This document shows positions 32,725-45,559 of a stretch of 64,000 nt of DNA, piece by piece. The notes under the pieces were generated by a model. The model was not told the DNA's origin, made no database searches, and saw only the letters and a list, made by a program, of their open reading frames with translations. The stretch is from Telopea speciosissima (Eukaryota; Streptophyta; Magnoliopsida; Proteales; Proteaceae): NCBI RefSeq assembly GCF_018873765.1, contig NC_057924.1, forward strand, positions 4,650,001 to 4,714,000. Direction: 5' to 3'. Made by a program: the position numbers and the translations under genes. The stretch's first letter is position 1. Every line of letters begins with the position of its first letter.

Positions 32725-33444
32725 CAACTGAGTTTCCTTCCACCCACGGTTAATGAAATCGGAAGGGTATTTTGGAACATACAAAAATCCTAGGAGGGGT
32801 TTGTGAACCAGGATGATTGGTGAACATTTCTCTCTTTTTTTTTAAATATGTTTCTATTATTTTCTTTTTTTTTTTTTTTTTCTTTTTTTTGGGTAAAATT
32901 TTCAATTCTTTTTTATTCCAACAATTAAATGTATTTCCGTTTGGACTCCAGGCTATTTCTACTCCTACAACTAAGGTGCACTCTCTCCTCACCCTCCGCA
33001 CTTTTGCATCCCATCCCTACTCCACCTCTTTGCAGCTCCCTCCAACCCTTGGGCATCTTAAACCTGTATCCCTCGCTCCTACTCTAGCGCTCAGACAGAT
33101 GGGGCAAAATGACCACACCACCCCCCATGACATGTGAAATGACATCCTTGTTGATGATTTCATGAGCACTCCCATTGGCCCCCATGCGACAGGGGCCATG
33201 CTCCCCCATAGATTAGTTATATAAATTTACCATTTTATAGTTTGGCTTCGAAATTTTTATAAATAATCTAAGGACAAAGTTTTCCTCCACTCGTAAAGGA
33301 CGGTTCACCCACCATCCTAGGGGTTCACAAACCCCACCTAGGGTTTTGGAATGTTCCAAAATACCCTCCTGATACCCATTCCCGCCCTCTCCTGCCCCTC
33401 GGTGAATGGGATCCCATTCATCGTGGGAGGAGGGAAACTCGTTC
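32725..33444. mobile_element. Non-autonomous TIR element with about 95-bp inverted ends
   Basis: The left arm (AAGGGTATTTTGGAACAT..., about 32,725-32,823) and right arm (about 33,292-33,444) are inverted copies with one indel block. They share GAGTTTCC near the tips and GTGGGTGAAC/GATTGGTGAAC at the inner end. The middle includes a T-run near 32,865-32,890. No transposase is present. I could not settle the target-site duplication, so the superfamily is open. Confidence 0.75.
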
Positions 33445-34360
33445 CATAATCTAAACATGCCTCATTTGTCCAATGGTAATTGTTGCTCATGTGACACAAT
33501 AAATGAATCACATAAGAAGTCCTCAATATGCTGCCCATACAAATAACCTTTTGCCTGTTTAGTACATTTTCATTTCTTTTAATACTTTAAAATTTTTTTA
33601 GATAAATTACACTTGGGGTACTTAACATTTAGAAAAATGATGCCTGTGCATCTTACATTCGATTTATTATGTTTGTGGTGCCTTTCATTTCATAAATATT
33701 ATGTTTAGAGTACTTCATTTTTCATGACTTTATATTTGAGATCTTTTTTTTTCATATTTTTTATTTTTCCTATAGATATTGTGTTTGATTTTTTTTTCTA
33801 TTTCTTCTCCTGCCGACCTATCCCAACACCCACCCGCATTGAGAGAGAGAGAGAGCAAAGGGTGGGTTGCTGGAGGGGTTGCAGGAAGGAACAAAGGGTG
33901 AAAGGGTTGGAGGAGGGAGAAGAGGTTGGGGGAGGGGGAGACAACAAAGGGAGGGGAGGGATTGTGGGGTTCCACAAGAGAGAGAGAGAGAGAGATGGAT
34001 GGTGGGAGATTAGGGTTATGCTTGACAAGGCTCTGCTCATTAGAGGCAGTGTGTTGACACTGCTGCATTTGACTCTCTCCAATAGAAAGGCAATGCTCAT
34101 TCAATTGGAGAAGGAGATAGTGATGGTGGGAGGAGTATTGGAGGTGGTGATACGTGCAAAATTGGAAATATGAAAAAGATATCTCAAACATAATATATCA
34201 AACATGATATACATTAGGCGTAATTTCTTCAAATGTTATGTATCCCAGGTGAAATTTACCAATTTTTTCCCATCTCTTCTATGAAAAATTCCGGATAAAT
34301 GCACAACTTTCGAAAATTTCATAATACTTCAGATATTTTAAAGGAGAAAGTTTTCCATAC
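33445..34360. other. Intergenic DNA with GA-rich tracts
   Basis: (GA)n runs near 33,840-33,855 and 33,978-33,993 in a purine-rich block. Open frames of about 150 codons on both strands are low-complexity and have no recognisable domain. Confidence 0.5.
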
Positions 34361-34366
34361 ATCCAT

Positions 34367-34483
34367 CTAGGGGTCATAAATATCTGCCTCATATTGTGCA
34401 TGGTAGATATCACCTTCTTGTTCCTGATACTCTTTGGAGACCTTCCGAATGCCATCATCAAGGGATTCAGGCTGAAGTAAAAC
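34367..34483 (-). CDS. Possible terminal exon of an unidentified gene
   Basis: After an acceptor-like AAAAGAAG the minus strand reads 38 codons to a TAG. The text VLLQPESLDDGIRKVSKEYQ is followed by an acidic tail ending YEADIYDP. Composition and amphipathic spacing look like true protein rather than chance, unlike nearby frames. No upstream exon was found within 3 kb, and I do not recognise the family. It could be a retained gene scrap. Confidence 0.3.
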   Translation of the reverse strand, partial: VLLQPESLDDGIRKVSKEYQEQEGDIYHAQYEADIYDP

Positions 34484-36784
34484 CTTCTTTTATTATAAGC
34501 TAACTGGTCACACAGCATGGCGTGTACCTGCACTCAAACACAGCTGCATGCAAAATAAGTGGCACCCCCCCCCCCCCCTCAAGAAAAGATCAGGGGTGTA
34601 TGAGCACGCGACCAGTTACCGTTCCTTTTCCCACCAATTATATTTTCACAACTTTAGTCACAGACACTGGACGTAGCCACTTGATCCCAGTCTCCCAGAG
34701 GCCGTGGGCCCTTGACCCATTCCTCATGGGTGCATGTTGCATCGCATTAAATCGTGATATACTGATTTCGATCTTGATGAGCAGATGCCACGTTTGGATG
34801 TACCCACAAGGCTGCCAAGAATCCCTCTTTCAAGGGCATCCTTAACAAGGGTCCATCCAGCTTCGATATTGTTAGAACGTCAAGCCAAAAAAAGCATCAA
34901 AGCTACCTCTAATTGCAAGAGGGAAAAACAAAAAAAAAGAAGGTAAAAGTCGATATTAAAGTGGAAATTCAAATAATCATTTTTTTTGGGTGCAATACAA
35001 ATAATCATTAAATCATATGATTGTAACAAGTTCAACACATTACTAAATAATTTTCTTTTTCAATAATGGTTTTATTTAAAATTATAATAATAAAATATTA
35101 TAAGAGTTCTATATAAGTTACACATCATGAATTCATGATCACAAAACTTTTCTTTTTCTTTTCAGAATTGATTTCCCTTGGGGTTCTTCTAGGTGTCATT
35201 ATGTTTGGTGAAATATAGTGCTTAATTATTTGCCACTTGACAGTACATGGGTCGGTTCATGTGATAAAGGACCTCACATATATAATGGTCAAATTTTAGC
35301 CTAAGGTAATTAAGGGAAGTTACTTAAACTTTGATTCAAAGTTTTAGGTAAAATTATTAAAATGCACCAAATGGAGATAATATAAAATACAAAATAACAT
35401 CTTTTGTAATTTTAGCTACTGCCTCTACTTATTTGAAGTTGAAATTGTATAAATGAGATACCTAACTGGTCCTCTATCACATGTACTAACACATGTAGTA
35501 GCATGTAACAAATAGTGAAACATTATACTTCACTAGGAATAGTGACTGGAAAGAAACCCTTCCCCTTCCCCTTCCCATCCTCTTACTAGCACCCAAATAG
35601 AGCCCTGTACATTAAAACTCTTAATAAAACCTCTACCCCATCTCAACTGCCACACAGTAGATATTAAAATATCATAGATGATGTATATCATTGTTAAAAA
35701 AAAAAAAAAGATGAATTATTATTCTAACAAGGGTTTATTATTTTTTTAAACATCACAAGGCATATATTTTGTGATGTAGATAGATGATATGCCCATTCCA
35801 ACCATTGATAGAGAGAACATGGTCTAGATTAGCCACATGTCAAATATCAGTCTAAATCAATTAAAAATACCACCTTGTATTGGCATGCATTCCGTACATG
35901 ACCTACTCTAGACATTACTGTGTACTCTCCAACTCCTAAGAGAAAATGGATGGGTTACATTAAATGATCCATAAAAATGGATGGCTCAGATTGCCTACTG
36001 ATTTAGAAATATCACATTCCATAACAACCAAGATATTTGTTCTGAAAAATCAACGTGTCAAGGAAATGAATCACTCCCTATAGGTTTAGATAGGATGAGT
36101 CATTTAGAGGTATATATCTACAGGAACTATTAAGTTGGACGAAAAATATCTGCACATACAACTAACATATAGATGAAAATTTCCAAATTGCACCCACCAA
36201 GACAGGTAAGCAATGAGGGTAACCAACCCCTCCCAGTTAAACTAGCAAGTAAGCCATTTCACTTCCAACCTCACACATTCAATTTCAGTTTATAGGGTAG
36301 AGAATCCAGACTTGTGCCCTCCAAAAAACAAGGAGATTAAGGGCGTTAGATCAGGGTAAAAAAGTTGTCCAACTCTATACTTCATTAAGAGGTCCATTAT
36401 CATGTCAATGAAACAGTTTCAGTTTTGAGCACCAATGATAAATTAGTCGGTTAGAAGTACAGCATATGATAATTGGATAAGGATATAACATGATCTTTCC
36501 TATGCTTCTTCAGTGCCTGGATTATGTTCAATTGTTGTCAGCTGCTGGAACATTATGAATCAATAGTTGCAAACACCGTTTGGTGGTTGGATCATCCTGG
36601 ATGCAATAAACATGGAATAAAGATCACTAACAAAATGATAAGAAGCCTCAAGGTACAATCAGAAGGCCGCTGGTCAAGGTATCTACTGGACTACCACAAG
36701 AATTTCAAATTGATATCAAGATTATTCAACTTATACTTACACTTGCCGCTTTGATCACCACTGAGCCGTGACAAAGAAGTATAT
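34484..36784. other. Intergenic AT-rich DNA
   Basis: No gene or element recognised. It contains a C-tract at about 34,567-34,580 and scattered A-tracts. Confidence 0.4.
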
Positions 36785-36828
36785 GGAATCATTATCTGAT
36801 TATCCATAGACAATCAGATAATGATTCC
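36785..36828. repeat. Perfect 17-bp inverted repeat
   Basis: GGAATCATTATCTGATT and its exact complement are separated by 10 bases (36802-36811). It could be a hairpin MITE relic. There is no terminator context. Confidence 0.8.
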
Positions 36829-37469
36829 TGTTTACAGTACCGATTATATAATAGATTCAGCCACAGACTCTTGGGGTTTGAAGCTGCAGTATGTTCATAA
36901 ACTACACCCACAAATGGTTGTTACAAGGTATTCCCCTACTCAACTCACCAAAACCTCAAAATGAATGGTGCACCCCCCCCCCACCCCATGGGGCCCTTTA
37001 ATATAATAGCTTCAGGCATCAATCCATGGTTGGTTTTGAAACTGCGGTAGCATTTTAGTTTTGGTGGTTTTTTTAGTTTATGTTGTTCGGGTTTATTTAA
37101 TTAATTAATTTTCATCATGAAATGATGCTTTTTTTAATACTAATTTTTCCTCTGCTTTAAATATGAAGGCAGTAAGAATTTTTTTTTATGCTTTTGTGTT
37201 TAGGTTGGAGTGTAATTTAATTTTAACTATCTATTATCATGAAATATTTCTGTTTTGATACTTAATTTTGTGAGTGTGCAACGAAGGAGGCTTTTACCCT
37301 AGTTGTAACAATCATTTTGGTGGATATTTCTGTGCACTGACCAAAATGAAATTCTCAAATATTTCAGTCATTTTGTTCAGATATTTTGGTCCAAATTCAG
37401 TAAATATGTAGGCACATTCCTGTAGAAACCAGACAACACCCTCTCCATCACTGCTAACACATCCAACAG

Positions 37470-37640
37470 TTAGTTTGATATGTCATTTTCTGGTAGCTCT
37501 ATTTGTGATACTGCTGGCAAGCTTGTGTTCGGGGCTGTTATCTCTCATATCTGGATGGAACGGAATCTTCGAAGATGGACCTTCAACTCCCAGTCCATTG
37601 ACTTGATTTGGAACCCAATAGAAATGTGGAAGAACTTAAG
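37470..37640 (+). pseudogene. L1 ORF2 C-terminal fragment
   Basis: SSICDTAGKLVFGAVISHIW and WMERNLRRWTFNSQS match, nearly word for word, the minus-strand LINE at 45,850-46,010 (CTICDTVGKLVFGSAIYHIW). So a scrap of that family lies here, directly joined to an RTE LINE. Confidence 0.8.
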
Positions 37641-37659
37641 AACCTGTGGTTTATCTTGG

Positions 37660-38215
37660 CTAACCAAGTTGTTTAATAAGATTATGAGCACAAGGAAAAT
37701 GCTAGATGAATGAAAGAGAGGTATTGTGGTTCCGATTTATAAAAATAAAGGTGATGTTCAAAGTTGCAATTACTATAGAGCCATAAAATTAATGAGTAAT
37801 ATTATGAAATTATGGGAGAGGGTTATTGCAACTCATCTGAGACGAGAAACTATCATTACGGAGAACCAATTTGGTTTTATGCTAGGAAGATCTCCCCCCC
37901 CAGAAGCTATTTACCTGGGAGACCCATAGAAAAATTTAGAGATTGCAGGAAGGATCTCCATATGGTCTTTATAGACCTAGAAAAAGCATATGACAGAGTC
38001 CCTAAAGAGTTAATCTAGCAAGTACTAGAGAAGAGAAGTGTTTCATGTAAATATGTGGACATAATTAAAGAGATGTATGATGGTGCAGTGCCAAGTGTAG
38101 AACAATTGGGGGAGGAGGTAGTGAATTCTCAATTACAATTTGGTTACATCAAGGATCAGCTTTAAGCCTTTGTTTGTTTGTGTTTATCATGGATAATTTA
38201 ACTAGAGACATTTAA
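37660..38215 (+). pseudogene. RTE-type LINE reverse transcriptase fragment
   Basis: The frame-shifted text reads [69 protein letters not shown] and SCKYVDIIKEMYDGAV. These are fingers and palm blocks of plant RTE reverse transcriptases. Stops at 37,711, 37,927 and 38,016 and a short C-run insertion near 37,897 break it. It stops before the catalytic YADD block. Confidence 0.85.
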
Positions 38216-38224
38216 GATGAGGTT

Positions 38225-38460
38225 TCGTCATGCAAAAACAACTCGGCTGAAACCGAATGAAGCCGAAACCGAATGAAATCACTGAGATATCTCGGTTTCC
38301 TGCGAAACCGAGACAAGTTAAGCAAGGAGTTCTAAAATTTCACGGTTTTGGTTGGTTTCAGTGGGTTTCAACTAGTTTTGACCATGTTTCGGTAGTTTCG
38401 ACCAGAATACCTATATAAGTGTCACTTATCCCCATCGAAACTTGAGGAAACCTGGCTGGA
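38225..38460. mobile_element. Element end with GAAACCGAG / CTCGGTTTC words
   Basis: Variants of CCGAAACCGAG, TATCTCGGTTTC, GGTTTCA and TTTCGGTAG are packed here. Near 38,315 lies AAGTTAAGCAAGGAGTTCT, which echoes the boundary of the MULE-like element at 12,321 (TGTTAAGCAAGGTTC). To the right follows AT-rich core copy 3. Confidence 0.55.
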
Positions 38461-38499
38461 AACCAGGACAAGAACTTATTTATGCCAAAAACCATATCA

Positions 38500-38910
38500 G
38501 ACACTTATTTATGCATAATATATTTATTTAAGATATTATTCATAAATAAGCAAATACCCCACTATTTGAATCCAATAAAAATAGTTAAAAAATAAAATTC
38601 CAAAAGGAAAAAAAGTCAACCCCCTAGTTCAAGAACAAAAACTGGATTTTCGGCGGTAGGTGAAATTTTCAACTTTCAAATACTGGGGTTTTTCTCAAAT
38701 CTAAAAATTCCATAAATCTTAATATGGTAAAACATTACTAAAAACCAAAAGTGCGGTAAAATATTCATTTGTTTTGATGTTTAAAAAATTATTTTCAATC
38801 AGAGCCATTTTGACAGCATTCGTGCGCACCAAATTCTTTGACCGGAACATAACTCCTTCAATATAAATCAAATTTAAGCAATCTTGGATTTGTTGGAAAG
38901 CTATCAAAAC
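38500..38910 (-). repeat. AT-rich interspersed repeat, copy 3
   Basis: Same core as 345-790 and 14,480-14,960. Its inner end (about 38,850-38,902) is repeated in inverted form at 45,468-45,540, on the far side of the LINE. Confidence 0.85.
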
Positions 38911-38926
38911 AAAGCTTTTCTAACAA
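38911..38926. repeat. Target-site duplication, left, of LINE 38927-45465
   Basis: AAAGCTTTTCTAACAA here and AAAGCTTTCTAACAA at 45466-45480, a 15-16 bp duplication with one T of difference. Confidence 0.85.
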
Positions 38927-39061
38927 TTTTTATTTATTTATTATTTATTTTTATATCTTTTTATTTTTTTATTTTTTTATTTTTTCGATTTTGTTAGATG
39001 CACGTTAGCATCTAAGTTGGCTCTGCAGGTGCACGTTAGCATCTAAGTTTCGTAGGGTTCG

Positions 39062-40793
39062 ATGGCTGATCCTCCCGCCGCAAGGGGGGATCGTCCACCG
39101 GATCCACATAGGCCGGCAGCTTCTGGTGGTACAGCGGCGCGCTCCTTTGCCTTGGTGGTTGCGACATGCTCTTCCTCTGTTGTGAGGACTCCGACGATTG
39201 CTGTTATTCCTGTTAAGACTCCATCGCTTCACATGGGTACTCCGGCGATCTTCTTCTCAGATGCAGAAATCGCCATGTCCGTGGAACCGCTTCAGATGGC
39301 CCTTATGGCGAAGTGCTCGTTTGGGAGACCTACTTTATTTGATGTGAAACGATCCTTGCAGTCTTCCTTCCATCTGACGGCCGATGTGCAGATTTCATCT
39401 TTGGAACCGCGGCACCTGCTTCTGCATTTTGTCAACCACTCTGACTTCGTGCGAGTTTGGCTGAAGGAACAGATGGTCGTCAAAGGATTTACCTTCCGCT
39501 TCTTCAAGTGGACAAGGTTCTTTAAAGTTGGGTTGGAACCCCTGATTGTTCCTGTTGGGGTTTCCTTCCCTAACTTGCCGATCAACCTTTATCACGGGAA
39601 TTTTTTCCGCTCTGTGGCTGGTGCGGTTGGGAAGGTATTGAGGGTGGATGGGGCTACAACAAGTTGCACGAGAACGGTCGCGGCCAGGGCTTGCGTTGAG
39701 GTTGATGTTTGCTTTGTGCTCCCTGAGCGGATTTGGATTGGCTGCGGCTCATCGGATTTTTACCAGAAAGTAGTTTTTGAGCGTTTACCATCCTTCTGTG
39801 TGGCTTGCTCCAAGTTGGGGCATGTTAAAGAGCATTGCCATAAATGGCTCAAGGGTGGAACGATGAATCAAAGGGCCTCGACGGCCCAGGGGAAGAATCA
39901 GCAAGGGGAAGGCTCGGCAAGGGAGCTACCAGGGCGTATTGGTGAGTCGGCGAATGACAAGGAAGTGGTTGCGGCTGTTGGGTCTGATTCAGAGTCGGTT
40001 GCCCTGTATGTTAGTAAAGGGAAAGCGCCTTTGGTGGAGGATCATGGGGAGGGCCTTAGTAGAGGGCGCGAAGTGGTGCGTGGGATGGAGTCTGGGGTCT
40101 CAACTCCGGCTGATCCAGCTATGGCTCTGGCACTGCAGGGAGCCGTGAACTTGGAAGAAGGTCGTCGTTTGTAGCGCCCTACAGGCAAGATGTTGGAGCT
40201 GCGGCAACATGGGTTGAGGGCGACTAGGTCCACAACAAGTGATTATGATTCGGCGTCTGTGTCGGAGGGGGAGTAGTGGATAGAGGAGAGCCTTATTGAC
40301 GGCTTGGTGGTAAGAGCTCCTTTTCCTGCTGGCAGGAGGAGAGGGGTTGATTCTGAAGGTCCCAAGGGTAGGTTTAGTGAGGTGGGTGCTAATCCTTCTA
40401 CTAAGGATGATAGTTGTGAGGGACTGGTTGTTGCAGACTTGGGCTGGAAGGCCCCTTTGGATGAGTTGTGCATGTCAAGCCTTGCCGTGGACAGATCTTT
40501 TAATGCCTTTCTTAAGCATTTAGCTGAGGAGAATGGTTACAGTAGCTTGGTGGTGGCTCCGCTCAGTCCATCAGATAAAAGCTATAAAGATTCAGACCTA
40601 CCTGGTACTTCGGAGCCCAAAAGGATGATTACGAGGTCTATGGAACCCGCACCTCCCCCACATGAAAATAGCCTCAGTATGAGGGCGGCCATTAGGCTGC
40701 CAAAATGCCCCAGTAGAAGACTAAAAAAATTCCTAAAATGCCCGTGTAGTGTAATATTTACAAAAAATACCCGGGTGGAAATGCCCTGGTTTT
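39062..40793 (+). pseudogene. LINE ORF1: DUF4283 and CCHC knuckle
   Basis: The start MADPPAARGDRPPDPH... is followed by a DUF4283 domain (residues about 65-215, e.g. CSFGRPTLFDVKRSLQSSF and VWLKEQMVVKGFTFRFFKW) and then a zinc knuckle CVACSKLGHVKEHC (about 255). The first 370 codons are open to a TAG at 40172. The tail continues in shifted frame to about 40,793 with another stop at 40,273. ORF1 proteins bind the LINE RNA. The start has a full N-terminal domain behind it. Confidence 0.88.
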
Positions 40794-40819
40794 GAAATTT
40801 AATAGTTGGTCCATTCTCA

Positions 40820-41125
<306 letters not shown>

Positions 41126-41129
41126 CTAT

Positions 41130-44100
41130 TCTGAAATGTGAGGTTTGGGGAACAAGCCGTCAAGGCGTTTGAGATCGATGATTGTGTCGGATAAGGTGGA
41201 CTTGGTTGCGATTGTTGAGCCAAAAATTCCTTTCGCTAAGGCTTTACAGATCTCGAGGAAGATTGGGATGGATGAGGTGTGCTCTAGTGGGTTGGAAAAT
41301 GGAGAACGACTTTTGAGTGTTCTGGAAAAAGGAGTTGTGGGTCAGGATAGTCAAAAGTCACGATCAGTTCATCACGTTGGAATGCACTCTTCAATGCTCC
41401 TCTATTATTTTATTTTCTTTTGTGCATGCCCACTGCTCGGTGGGGGACCGTAGGCGCCTTTGGGATGGTTTGTTATAGGTTGCTGCATCATCTAATCTAC
41501 CCTAGGCGGTTGGGGGGGGATTTCAATGCTGTACTAGATCCTACTGAGAAGGTTGGGGGGAGACCGGCGTGCCCAACCTCTCTTGAGGATTTCGGGAACT
41601 TTGTGAGTGCAGCTGGCCTATTTGATGAGGGCTTTCAAGGTAACTCTTTCACTTGCTCCAATAATCAAGTTGGTGGTGGTAAAGTAGTGGCTCGGCTGGA
41701 TAGATTTTTATTCAATGGGATTTGGGCTAATAACTTTGCCATCTCAAAGGTTACTCACTTAAACAGGACGTGCTCAGATCATGCTCCCATTCAGTTGTTG
41801 TGTGATACGCAGGTGGTGCAAAGGTCCTCTTGCTTTAAGTTTCAACAGATTTGGCTTTCTCATCCGGGCTTTAAGGATTTTGTTTTGGAATGTTGGTCGA
41901 CGCCGGTCTACAGGTCCCCGCCGTACACTTTGTTTGCAAAACTAAAAAATCTTCGAATTCAGCTTCGGTCTTGGAACAAAATAGTTTTCGGCAACATTCA
42001 CCAAAATGCTTGCAATGCGGAGGATAGGGTGTGCAGAGCGGAGATGGAGTTTGATCAGAATCCGACCAGTGCCACAGGAGGGGAGTTGTGTGAAGCTAGG
42101 AAGGCTCTAAATGAAATTCTTCAGCTGGAGGAAATTTTTTGGGGACAAAAATCTAGGGTAAGATGGCTGCAAGAGGGAGAAAGAAACACTAAATTCTTTC
42201 ACACTATGGTCAATGTGCGAAGAAGAAAGCAGCGCTTCACCAAAATAAAAAATAGCTGTGGTGATTGGGTGACAGATGACTCGGGCATTGCAACAGAGGC
42301 TGTTAGATTTTTTTTTGACATTTTTACTTCCCAAGGCTACCAGCAGGATGAGAGTATGTTGCAGGACATCCCCTCAATCTTTGAAGAGGACAACAGATTC
42401 CTTTTGTCTTCTCCTTCCTTGGATGAGGTTAAGAAGGCCGTGTTTGGTCTATCGGCGGATAGTGCCCCAGGCCTTGACGGTTTCACAGGTTACTTTTATA
42501 CTGCCTGCTGGGAGATTATTGGCAATGATGTCTGGGAGGTGGTCAAAGATTTCTTTGCAAGTGGCTTCCTTCCGCGCTGTTACACATCAGCTAATCTGGT
42601 TCTTATTCCCAAGAAGGACAACCCAGAGGTAATGTCTGACTTTCGCCCTATTAGCTTGTGCAATTTCTCTTATAAAATAATTGCAAAAATTATTTCTCTA
42701 AGGCTGGCATCCTTACTCCCCTCTAATATATCGGAGGAGCAAGGTGCGTTTATCCGGTGTAGGAATATTCACGACAATGTTGCACTGGTGCAAGAGGTAG
42801 TTCAGGACATTAACAAGGGTACCCGCGGAGGTAATGTGGTTCTGAAGTTGGATATGGCTAAGGCGTACAACCGCTTAGAATGGGTTTTTTTGAACCAAGT
42901 CCTGAGGAAGTTTGGCTTTGCAGAAGACTGGATTAATTTAATTAAGAAGATGACGGAGAATTGTTGGTTCTCTGTGATTCTTGATAATGGTCCTTCAGGA
43001 TTCTTTAAATCAACCAAGGGGGTGCGTCAAGGTGACCCCTTGTCTCCGTCGCTCTTTATTATTGCGAAGGAAGCCCTTAGTCAGGGGTTAAGAACACTTT
43101 TTGTTGAGGGTAGAGCAAAATTTTTTCAGCTCCCACGAGGTTGCCCGAGAATCTCGCATAGCTTATTCGCTGATGACACAATTATCTTCTCAAAGGGGCT
43201 TAAATCGTCATTGAATCATGGGCTTCATTGCTAAATACGAGGACTTCTCTGGGCAGCTTGTGAACAAAGATAAGAGTTGTTTTGTTATGAGTGAGAAAAT
43301 TGCGGATCACAGACACCGCATGGTGGAAATGGTTACAGGATTCTCAAGGAAGAAACTACCAATTCTTTATCTAGGAGCGCCGTTGTACACAGGGCGGCTT
43401 CGCATCAATTTTTTCGACGATTTCCTGGTGAAAATGCGACAGAGAGTTGCCGGCTGGAAAGGGAAGTCGTTGTCTGCAGGTGGGAGATTGGTCTTACTCA
43501 AGCATGTTCTCTCCTCAATGCCAATCCATATTATGTCAACTCTTGACATCCCCAAGACGGTGATAAAAAGATTTCATAGTATTAGTTCTAACTTCCTTTG
43601 GGGTCACTCAGAGTGGGGGAAGCGGCACCATTGGGTGGGTTGGGAGAAGGCCTGTAAACCGTTCTCTGAAGGCGGTTTGGGAATTTGCCGTTTGGAAGAG
43701 ATGAGTCTAGCGTTGCGTTTAAAGGGACTTTGGAGGACATTGTCTTGCAATTCATTATGGAGTGCTTTTTTTAGAGCAAAATTTCTTAAGAACGAGCACT
43801 TCACTCTTGCAGGGGGGAGGATGACTAGGACGATCTCGGGGAGGAAAGTCTTAATGCACAAAGAAACGCTTATTGCTAAGTGTCAGTGGCTTATTGGAAG
43901 AGGGGATATTAGCTTTTGGCTGGACAATTGGTCAGGATGGGGTGCCCTAGTGGATTTTGTTGACGAGGCGATTCATCTTAATTTATCTCTTACCATCAAA
44001 GAGGTGCTGAATATGTCTGGGGAGTGGAATCAAGAGGTACTGGCTAAAGTTGATTCTAACCCTGTCAGGGACAGTTTGACGTCTGGCAAGTTTGCTCTTT

Positions 44101-45264
44101 CTGATAAAGAGGATAAATTGGTGTGGACCCCGGCGAGAGATGGGTGTTTTTCTACCAAATCAGTTTGGAATGAAATCAGAACTACTTCCTCCACTCCCTC
44201 TTTCGCCAAATGGTGCTGGAATCATTCGATTCCCACCAAGATTGGCTTTTTCACTTGGCAGGTACTATGGGGGGGGGGTCCCTACAGATGACGCCATCAT
44301 GAAGATGGGAGTGTCCCTAGCTTCAAAATGCATGTATTGTGGACAGCCTAGACGTGAATTGGCAAATCACTGCTTGGCTGCAGGTGGGACAGCCTGGAAA
44401 GTTTGGGAATTTTTTTTAACCTTGTGTGAGGTGGAGGTTGTTCCAGGGCACGATGTGAGAAGCAGAATCTTGTTTTGGCATAGGCACGCCAAAGCTTATA
44501 GCCTCGGTGGCATGATTATTGGTTTGCTCCCTTCATTCATTATTTGGGAATTATGGAAGGAACGAAATAATCGCAGACATGGAGAAAAAGCACGTCCGGC
44601 CAGCCGTATCATTGAGGTAATTAAACTCTGGGTCAAAGAGATTCCTTATGCTCCCACGTTTAAAAAAGCCCCTTCGTTCAAGGCATCTCTGCTTCTCCAG
44701 TTTTTTGATATCTCTCACCCTCCTACTATTCATAAGCCGCCAATCCCGGTATACTGGTGTCCTCCATTTTCTTCAGTAATGCTTAATGTGGATGGTGCTT
44801 GTAAAGGTAATCCTGGAGTTTGGGGGGGGGGGGGGAGAGGAGGTATTGTTAGAAATATGGAGGAGGCCATTATTGCTGCAATTGCTAATTACTACGGGCC
44901 GTGTACCAACTCGCTGGCTGAACTTTGTGCTTTAAGAGATGGTTTAGTGCTGTGTGCAAAGTTGGGTTTTGAGGAATTTCATGTCAAATCAGATTCTGTA
45001 GTTACTGTGTTATGCGCCTCGAAAAGGAGGTGTAGTTTTTGGGAAGGTTGGTACTGGTTCCAGGAAGTCTTGCAGCCGATTGATTCTCTTAGACCGATGA
45101 TCTCCTTTACTTACCGTGAAGGCAATAGAGCTGCGGAATTTTTGGCTAATTTAGCTTGTATCTCAACATCGGACTTGGAGTTTTATGGTGAATTGCACAT
45201 CCCTCAGGGTTTGCGTCAAATTTCTAGGGAGGATGCTCTAGGTTTTCCAGTGCTGAGAAAATAA
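41130..45264 (+). pseudogene. LINE ORF2: endonuclease, RT, zf-RVT, RNase H
   Basis: The endonuclease is split: NKPSRRLRSMIV...VDLVAIVEPK near 41,145, then GGDFNAVLD, ARLDRFLFN and CSDHAPIQL from 41,510. RT spans 42,590-43,200 (LVLIPKKDNPEVMSDFRPIS, LKLDMAKAYNRLEWVFL, GVRQGDPLSPSLF, SLFADDTIIFSKG). After a frameshift at about 43,220 the next part runs to 44,291 and breaks in a G-run. The last part (to 45,264) has zf-RVT (CMYCGQPRRELANHC) and RNase H (LNVDGACKGNPG, YREGNRAAEFLANLA). The FADD centre and RNase H acidic residues remain. About three frameshifts separate the pieces. Confidence 0.9.
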
Positions 45265-45467
45265 GAGGTCTTTGTTGTTGGTGGTTTTTCTGGGGGTGAG
45301 CTCTTCTCTTTGAATGGTTTAGTGGTCTGTTATTTTTTCGGGTTGGGGTAAGGCGGGAATATCCCCCCCTTGTACTCTTTTATTCTTGAAATTTTGTTTT
45401 AATAAAATCCTAGGGGCCGGCCCAAGTCCCAGATAATATTCGAGTTAAAAAAAAAAAAAAAAAAAAA

Positions 45468-45540
45468 AGCTTTCTAACAAATCCAAGATTGCTTAAATCT
45501 GATTTATATTGAAGAGTTATATTCCGATCAAAGTTAATCT
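45468..45540 (+). repeat. Inverted arm of the AT-rich repeat
   Basis: AGCTTTCTAACAAATCCAAG and what follows is the reverse complement of 38,830-38,902. Before the LINE arrived these arms lay about 10 bp apart as a large palindrome. Confidence 0.8.
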
Positions 45541-45559
45541 CATCAGCAGATTTGGGATT

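Noticed and set aside
33724..34191. Frames of 149 and 153 codons on opposite strands
   Set aside because: Both are low-complexity translations of GA/CT tracts.
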